From NCBI GenBank assembly GCA_038214135.1, contig JBBQSD010000089.1:1-25755 (forward strand): DNA of 25,755 nt, given 5' to 3'. Origin of the DNA: JANLSE01 sp038214135 (GTDB lineage Bacteria > Chloroflexota > Chloroflexia > Chloroflexales > Roseiflexaceae). The position numbers and the translations under genes were made by a program. This document shows positions 22,293 through 25,755 of this stretch, piece by piece. The notes beneath the pieces are model-generated. The model searched no databases. It had not been told where the DNA came from and saw nothing but the letters and a program-made list of their open reading frames with translations. The number at the start of each line of letters is the position of its first letter. The first letter of the stretch is position 1.

Positions 22293-23294
22293 ATGTCGAC
22301 ACCACAACTGCGTTGGGGCATTCTTAGCACCGCCAATATTGGGCGTTCGTCGGTGATTCCCGCTATTCAGCATTCGCGAAATGGTACTGCTGCTGCCGTG
22401 GCAAGCCGTGATCTTGCCAAAGCCCATGTCTTTGCCGATCAACTTGGCATTCCACAGGTGTATGGCAGCTATGAGGAACTGCTGGCCGCCGATGATATTG
22501 ATGCGATCTACATTCCACTGCCAAATAGTATGCATTGCGAGTGGACGATCAAGGCCGCAGTTGCTGGCAAGCATATTCTGTGCGAGAAACCACTTGGCCT
22601 GAATGCTGCTGAGTGTGATCAGATGGCCGCTGCCGCTGAACAGGCCGGAGTATTGTTGATGGAAGCGTTTATGTATCGCTTCCACCCGCAGACGCAGCTT
22701 GTCCGCGATTTGATTGCTAATGGGGCAATTGGCGAGCTTCGCATGATCAAGAGTGCCTTCACCTTTCGGCTGACGAATCCATCTAATATTCGCTTGAGTG
22801 CCGAGCTTGGCGGCGGGGCGCTGATGGATGTTGGCTGCTATTGTGTGAATGTGAGCCGCACGCTGGCTGGCAGTGAACCAATCGAAGCGCAGGCCTACGC
22901 AATCTGGGCCGATAGTGGCGTTGATGGGCAGATCGCCGGGACGCTACGCTGGGCCAATGGCCTGCTGGCGCAGTTCGATGCAGCACTGACACTGGAACGG
23001 CGCGAAGCATACCAGGCCGCTGGTGTTGAGGGCTATCTTAATGTGCCTTCAGCGTTTGTGCTACGCAACGATACTGCATATTCCTTCACCATCCATAAGG
23101 GGCGGCAGAGTGAAGACAGCCACTCCACTGAGCCGGCTGGCGAATATCAGTTGATGGTCGAGCATTTTGCCGATTGTGTATTGGATGGCGTGCCGCTGCG
23201 CTACCCGCCTACTGAGGCAGCCGCCAATATGCGAGCGATTGAGGCGCTGTATCGTTCGGCCCGTAATGGTGGGCAGCCTGAGCCGATTGGGTGA
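22293..23294 (+). CDS. Gfo/Idh/MocA family oxidoreductase (xylose/dihydrodiol dehydrogenase-like)
   Basis: This 333-residue NAD(P)-dependent enzyme has an N-terminal Rossmann fold (RWGILSTANIGRSSV, residues 7-21), a GSYEELLAADDIDAIYIPLP stretch, and the conserved EKP lysine K99 (HILCEKPLGL). The C-terminal domain has LLMEAFMYRFHPQ and GGGALMDVGCYCVN. The ILSTANIG start and AFMYRFHP are typical of the branch with D-xylose 1-dehydrogenases and dimeric dihydrodiol dehydrogenases, which act on sugars or cyclic diols. The start is ATG 22293, with AGGAG 6 nt upstream. It lies 27 bp after the unknown 267-aa gene and may be co-transcribed. It is only distantly similar to the other family member at 3803-4810. 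Confidence 0.9.
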   Translation: MSTPQLRWGILSTANIGRSSVIPAIQHSRNGTAAAVASRDLAKAHVFADQLGIPQVYGSYEELLAADDIDAIYIPLPNSMHCEWTIKAAVAGKHILCEKPLGLNAAECDQMAAAAEQAGVLLMEAFMYRFHPQTQLVRDLIANGAIGELRMIKSAFTFRLTNPSNIRLSAELGGGALMDVGCYCVNVSRTLAGSEPIEAQAYAIWADSGVDGQIAGTLRWANGLLAQFDAALTLERREAYQAAGVEGYLNVPSAFVLRNDTAYSFTIHKGRQSEDSHSTEPAGEYQLMVEHFADCVLDGVPLRYPPTEAAANMRAIEALYRSARNGGQPEPIG

Positions 23295-23332
23295 GGGAGC
23301 ATACCGGAAAACTTCGTTGATGGAGTAACGCG

Positions 23333-24049
23333 ATGGGTTCGATAGATAGATCCTGGCGACCAATCAAGCGAGGAGCATGGCTTCGTGTCATAGCGCTGCT
23401 TGTCGCTGTCGGGATAGTATTAGCTACTATTTCGATCTACAGCGCTGGAAGTCGGTATGTCTGGGCTAGGCAACTAGGTGGGATGGGCAGAGATGACGGA
23501 TATGATATCACAGTCGATGGGTCTGCGAATGTCTATACTACCGGCTTCTTTGAGAATACGGTCGACTTTGACCCGGGACCAGGTTTAATGCCGCTGACCA
23601 ATGTGGGATCCGAAGATGTCTTCGTGATCAAGCTGGCCCAACCACAGGTTCGGCTGGTTACGAGCAATCAGGTGCAACGATCCGGTGTAACCGTCACGAT
23701 CACCTTCATGGTCGAGAACCAAGGCCCGGATAGTGCCGATGACACACAGATCAACATCCCGATCCCGACCAATGTGCATACCTTCAGTTGGATCTGTACA
23801 GCCAGTGATGGCGCTGTCTGTCCTGCTGCCAATGGGATTGATGCTCTAAACCAGACGATCACAACACTGCCGCTGGGAGGGAGGCTCATCTACATAGCAA
23901 CTGGCACCATCATTAATCCCTACCAGGCAATATCGGCAGATGGTACCTTTGGCTCGCCGGATGAGTTGAATTTTACAGGATCACTAACGTTTCGGTTTGG
24001 CGAGTATATTATGGTGCTGCCAAGCGTTCTGCGTGCTCCAAACTCCTAA
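23333..24049 (+). CDS. Short secreted SBBP-repeat and DUF11-type protein
   Basis: 238 residues. A basic N-terminus and one hydrophobic helix (WLRVIALLVAVGIVLATISI, about 16-36) look like a signal peptide or anchor. One SBBP beta-propeller repeat follows (ARQLGGMGRDDGYDITVDGS, then GFFENTVDFDPGPG and SEDVFVIKL, about 45-105). A DUF11-like beta-sandwich domain comes next (VTITFMVENQGPDSADDTQI and ICTASDGAVCPAANG, about 115-200). A complete propeller needs several SBBP repeats, and one alone is unlikely to fold as such, so this may be an internally shortened version of a larger surface protein. The end, YIMVLPSVLRAPNS, recalls the YLPLVLR-like tails I associate with Chloroflexota secreted proteins. 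The start is ATG 23333, with GGAG 8 nt upstream. The function is unknown; probably cell-surface or extracellular. Confidence 0.75.
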   Translation: MGSIDRSWRPIKRGAWLRVIALLVAVGIVLATISIYSAGSRYVWARQLGGMGRDDGYDITVDGSANVYTTGFFENTVDFDPGPGLMPLTNVGSEDVFVIKLAQPQVRLVTSNQVQRSGVTVTITFMVENQGPDSADDTQINIPIPTNVHTFSWICTASDGAVCPAANGIDALNQTITTLPLGGRLIYIATGTIINPYQAISADGTFGSPDELNFTGSLTFRFGEYIMVLPSVLRAPNS

Positions 24050-24108
24050 ACTCATTGCACGGTGATCTCAGCAGCGAGGCGTCTTTGCATATGTGGCCCA
24101 TTTCTTGC

Positions 24109-24136
24109 TTGCAGCTTCTGCTATGCAGCGTATACT
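24109..24136 (+). promoter_or_regulatory. Candidate promoter in the spacer before the DUF2630-like gene
   Basis: TTGCAG (24109-24114) and TATACT (24131-24136) are 16 bp apart, 60 bp after the SBBP/DUF11 stop codon. A transcript from here would reach the hairpin at 24205-24247 before the next gene. Confidence 0.4.
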
Positions 24137-24204
24137 AAACCCATCGAATATAATTTGCGATACCTATAGCATTCTATTTGAGTTGTAAAGGCGCGTAGCA
24201 CAAA

Positions 24205-24247
24205 GCGGGTTTGGGCGCAGCCCGAAAGAAACCCCCGCCCCTTTTTT
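24205..24247 (+). terminator. Intrinsic terminator or attenuator with T6 tract
   Basis: GCGGGTTT (24205-24212) pairs with AAACCCCCGC (24229-24238; two bulged Cs). An inner GGGC-GCA-GCCC hairpin (24213-24223) lies between the arms, and TTTTTT follows at 24242-24247. It is a classic rho-independent shape, located 54 bp before the DUF2630-like start. It may end the upstream gene, or attenuate the downstream one. Confidence 0.6.
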
Positions 24248-24300
24248 ACATCCGATTTTACACATCCGATAGGATGGCTATAGCGAGCAGAGGAGAAGTC

Positions 24301-24528
24301 ATGAAGATCGAAGAAGTGGTCGCCGAGATTATCAAGCTGACCAAGGAGCGTGAGCAGATCTATGAGGACGACCGTGTGACCGCTGCCGAACACCCACGCC
24401 TGGCCGAGATCGAGGCAGAGTTGCTGCGCCTGTGGGATTTGCGCCGCCGCCTGGAAGCAGCCCATGCTGCTGGCTTAAGCACAGTGCCAGTGCCACAAAC
24501 CATCGATCCAAGCGAACAGGTTGGCTGA
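24301..24528 (+). CDS. DUF2630-like small coiled-coil protein (75 aa)
   Basis: The 75-residue protein starts at ATG 24301, 4 nt after a strong GAGGAG; a longer in-frame reading from 24211 begins inside a terminator hairpin and is rejected. The product is charged and helical: VVAEIIKLTKEREQIYEDDR, then AAEHPRLAEIEAELLRLWDL followed by RRRLEAAHAAGL. The pattern, a short helix, then EHxRLxxIExELxxxWDLxRxR, resembles DUF2630, a family of about 80-residue proteins of unknown function. No membrane segment or catalytic motif is present. It stands alone between a terminator-like hairpin and a repeat-rich spacer. The family call is from memory of the pattern and is tentative. Confidence 0.7.
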   Translation: MKIEEVVAEIIKLTKEREQIYEDDRVTAAEHPRLAEIEAELLRLWDLRRRLEAAHAAGLSTVPVPQTIDPSEQVG

Positions 24529-24663
24529 GCCGAAAACTAAGAATTAAGAACCGCACCCTGAACAAGGAAACAAAACCGTATCGATAAACATTGTGCTTGT
24601 TCCTTTATTTGCTTGTTCCCTTGCGCTCTTGGCTCTGCAATTCTGTGGTTCTGCGGTTGCGTA

Positions 24664-24702
24664 TGCTGACTCCTGACTCCTGAATACTTGGTTCTTGGTT
24701 CA
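24664..24702. repeat. Dispersed element with GAACCAAGTATTCAG core (inverted)
   Basis: On the minus strand this reads GAACCAAGAACCAAGTATTC followed by AGGAGTCAGGAGTCAGCA. It is the third copy of the element at 8303 and 21187. The rest of the 24529-24716 spacer is low-complexity text (AACAAGGAAACAAA, TTCTGTGGTTCTGCGG) with no gene. Confidence 0.75.
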
Positions 24703-24716
24703 ATGAAGGCGTACTC

Positions 24717-25493
24717 ATGCGCGGAACCCGCATTACCATTGCTATTTCCTGGCTTCAGACCCTGCTGGTCGTTGGTACATGGCTGGCTGGGATACTCCTG
24801 CTGGTTCTGGCGGCTTTGTGGATCACCAATCAACTCGTGGCGATTGTGCTTGCGGGTATAGTGCTTGCTGTGTGTTGGATGGTGACGTTTCGGATCATGC
24901 GTAGCCCTGCTGGTAAGCCGCAAGCCGAAATCAGCACCTACGAAGGCTTGCGCGGCGCGTTCACTATCCACCAGATCGGCCTGTACCTGCTCCTTATTCC
25001 AGCAGTTGGATTGACAATAGTTGCGATTGGGCTGTTGAGTGAGCAATCCTCCTTTACGAATCGGCCATTATTATTTCTCGGAATCGGTGGGCTGATAGCG
25101 GTCGGGTGGCCAGTGGCATTGATCGTTGGGCGAGTGAATCGTTTTCGTGTCGATCAACACGGGCAGTTATGGGTATCCAGGTGGGGCCGTGAGGAAGCGT
25201 TGCATGTAGCTGAGTTTGCACAGGTGCGCGGCTATGTTGTGCATGCGCGGCGTGCCGTGATCCCAAGGATGGTTGTTTGTTCGGGCGGGCGTGGGCGGCT
25301 GCGGCGGGTTGTGTTCACGCTCGATCATATTGCCGCTCGTGATCATGGCACCCAGGTTCCTGCTGGTGTGCTGGATGCGTTTTTGCAGGAGGCCTGTGTT
25401 CAGGCCGGATTGGTGGTTCGCTCGGTTGGTACGAATGGTAAGCAGGGTTGGATTGCATCAGCGGCGATGAGGAGCCAACATGAAGATCGTTGA
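24717..25493 (+). CDS. Membrane protein with C-terminal soluble domain (258 aa), function unknown
   Basis: The start is ATG 24717, with GAAGG about 8 nt upstream. The first half is hydrophobic: two helices (about residues 8-60), a short polar stretch, then two more (about 85-140). The C-terminal half is soluble, beta-rich and basic, beginning VNRFRVDQHGQLWVSRWGRE, with FTLDHIAARDHGTQVPAGVL near the end. This arrangement, paired helices and then a strand-rich domain with a W-x-R-W-G-R-E loop, recalls bacterial PH-like membrane proteins, but I cannot assign the family. The stop codon overlaps the start of the glucarate-dehydratase-like gene by 14 bp, so the two genes are probably translated together. 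Confidence 0.75.
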   Translation: MRGTRITIAISWLQTLLVVGTWLAGILLLVLAALWITNQLVAIVLAGIVLAVCWMVTFRIMRSPAGKPQAEISTYEGLRGAFTIHQIGLYLLLIPAVGLTIVAIGLLSEQSSFTNRPLLFLGIGGLIAVGWPVALIVGRVNRFRVDQHGQLWVSRWGREEALHVAEFAQVRGYVVHARRAVIPRMVVCSGGRGRLRRVVFTLDHIAARDHGTQVPAGVLDAFLQEACVQAGLVVRSVGTNGKQGWIASAAMRSQHEDR

Positions 25494-25755
25494 GTATCGC
25501 GTCACACCAATCGCATTTGGTGATCCACCAGTGCGGGCGGCAATGGGATTACACGCTCCATATGCATTGCGGACGATCATTGAGCTGGTTGCCGATGATG
25601 GCACAACCGGTATCAGCGAGACGCATGGCGGCGCAGCGGTGGTTGAGGATCTCAATAAAGTTACCGATCTGGTAATTGGCCGTGATCCATTTCGCTTAGC
25701 CGAATTGGAACACCAGATCTGTGGCGATCAGCAGAATAGTAGCGCCAATACTCCA
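25480..25755 (+). CDS. Glucarate dehydratase-like enzyme (enolase superfamily), 5' part
   Basis: The first 92 codons of a gene cut by the right edge. The start is ATG 25480, with GGAG about 5 nt upstream, inside the end of the preceding membrane-protein gene. The N-terminal capping domain is characteristic: MKIVEYRVTPIAFGDPPVR, then HAPYALRTIIELVADDGTTG, ISETHGG and VIGRDPFRLAELE. This resembles glucarate dehydratase and related sugar-acid dehydratases, which convert glucarate to a 5-dehydro-4-deoxy product. The barrel with the metal ligands and catalytic lysine/histidine is outside the window. It is the second enolase-superfamily dehydratase here (the first is at 19503-20645). Confidence 0.85.
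   Translation, partial: MKIVEYRVTPIAFGDPPVRAAMGLHAPYALRTIIELVADDGTTGISETHGGAAVVEDLNKVTDLVIGRDPFRLAELEHQICGDQQNSSANTP

Noticed and set aside
1..25755. tRNA, rRNA, insertion sequence, prophage or defence genes
   Set aside because: None were recognised by eye on either strand. Absence was not confirmed by a dedicated search.

Overview
The window reads as a chromosomal segment of a filamentous or gliding member of the Chloroflexota (class Chloroflexia). This is inferred from protein character, a moderate-to-high GC content, and families of short palindromic intergenic repeats of a kind I associate with that class. I do not assign a genus. I found no rRNA, tRNA, CRISPR array, transposase or phage gene. 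Most of the DNA is ordinary, densely packed coding sequence; the accessory content is mainly in the intergenic spacers.

Layout. 1-453 (-) is the 5' part of a PLP aminotransferase, followed by a 49-residue single-span membrane protein (-), a tandem hairpin-repeat array (823-1010), and a threonine/serine dehydratase (-). 2482-6767 holds an MFS exporter (+), a Gfo/Idh/MocA oxidoreductase (-), an AI-2E/PerM-type permease (+) and a YczE-type membrane protein (-), with hairpin repeats after the + strand genes. 6900-7162 (-) is a decayed DUF711-like gene, followed by an azlC-azlD branched-chain amino acid exporter pair (-).

8568-15386 (+) is the core of the window: mreB-mreC-mreD-mrdA(PBP2)-minC-minD-minE. 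It joins the rod-shape elongation machinery to the Min division-site system in one direction. An extended -10 promoter precedes mreB. An AT-rich promoter-like region with a consensus DnaA box separates PBP2 from minC. A convergent SIS-domain sugar-phosphate gene follows.

16687-17194 (-) pairs a YeiW/YkgJ cysteine-cluster protein with an MbtH-like protein, with no NRPS gene in view. 17487-19432 (+) is an apparent operon of a duplicated DUF937 protein, an SRPBCC protein and a GlsB/YeaQ membrane protein, closed by a clear hairpin terminator. 19503-20645 (-) is a galactonate-dehydratase-like enolase-superfamily enzyme, with an NTF2-like protein upstream. The right end holds an unrecognised 267-residue protein, a second Gfo/Idh/MocA oxidoreductase, a short secreted SBBP/DUF11 protein, a DUF2630-like coiled-coil protein, a membrane protein, and the start of a glucarate-dehydratase-like gene cut by the window edge.

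The genes suggest three themes: cell shape and division (mre/mrd/min), sugar and sugar-acid metabolism (two enolase-superfamily dehydratases, two Gfo/Idh/MocA enzymes, a SIS protein), and amino-acid metabolism or export (aminotransferase, Thr/Ser dehydratase, AzlCD). I found no convincing new multi-gene system. The items most worth following are the tandem hairpin array, the DUF711-like remnant, the DnaA box before minC, the orphan MbtH pair, and a possible short RNA or attenuator before the DUF2630-like gene.
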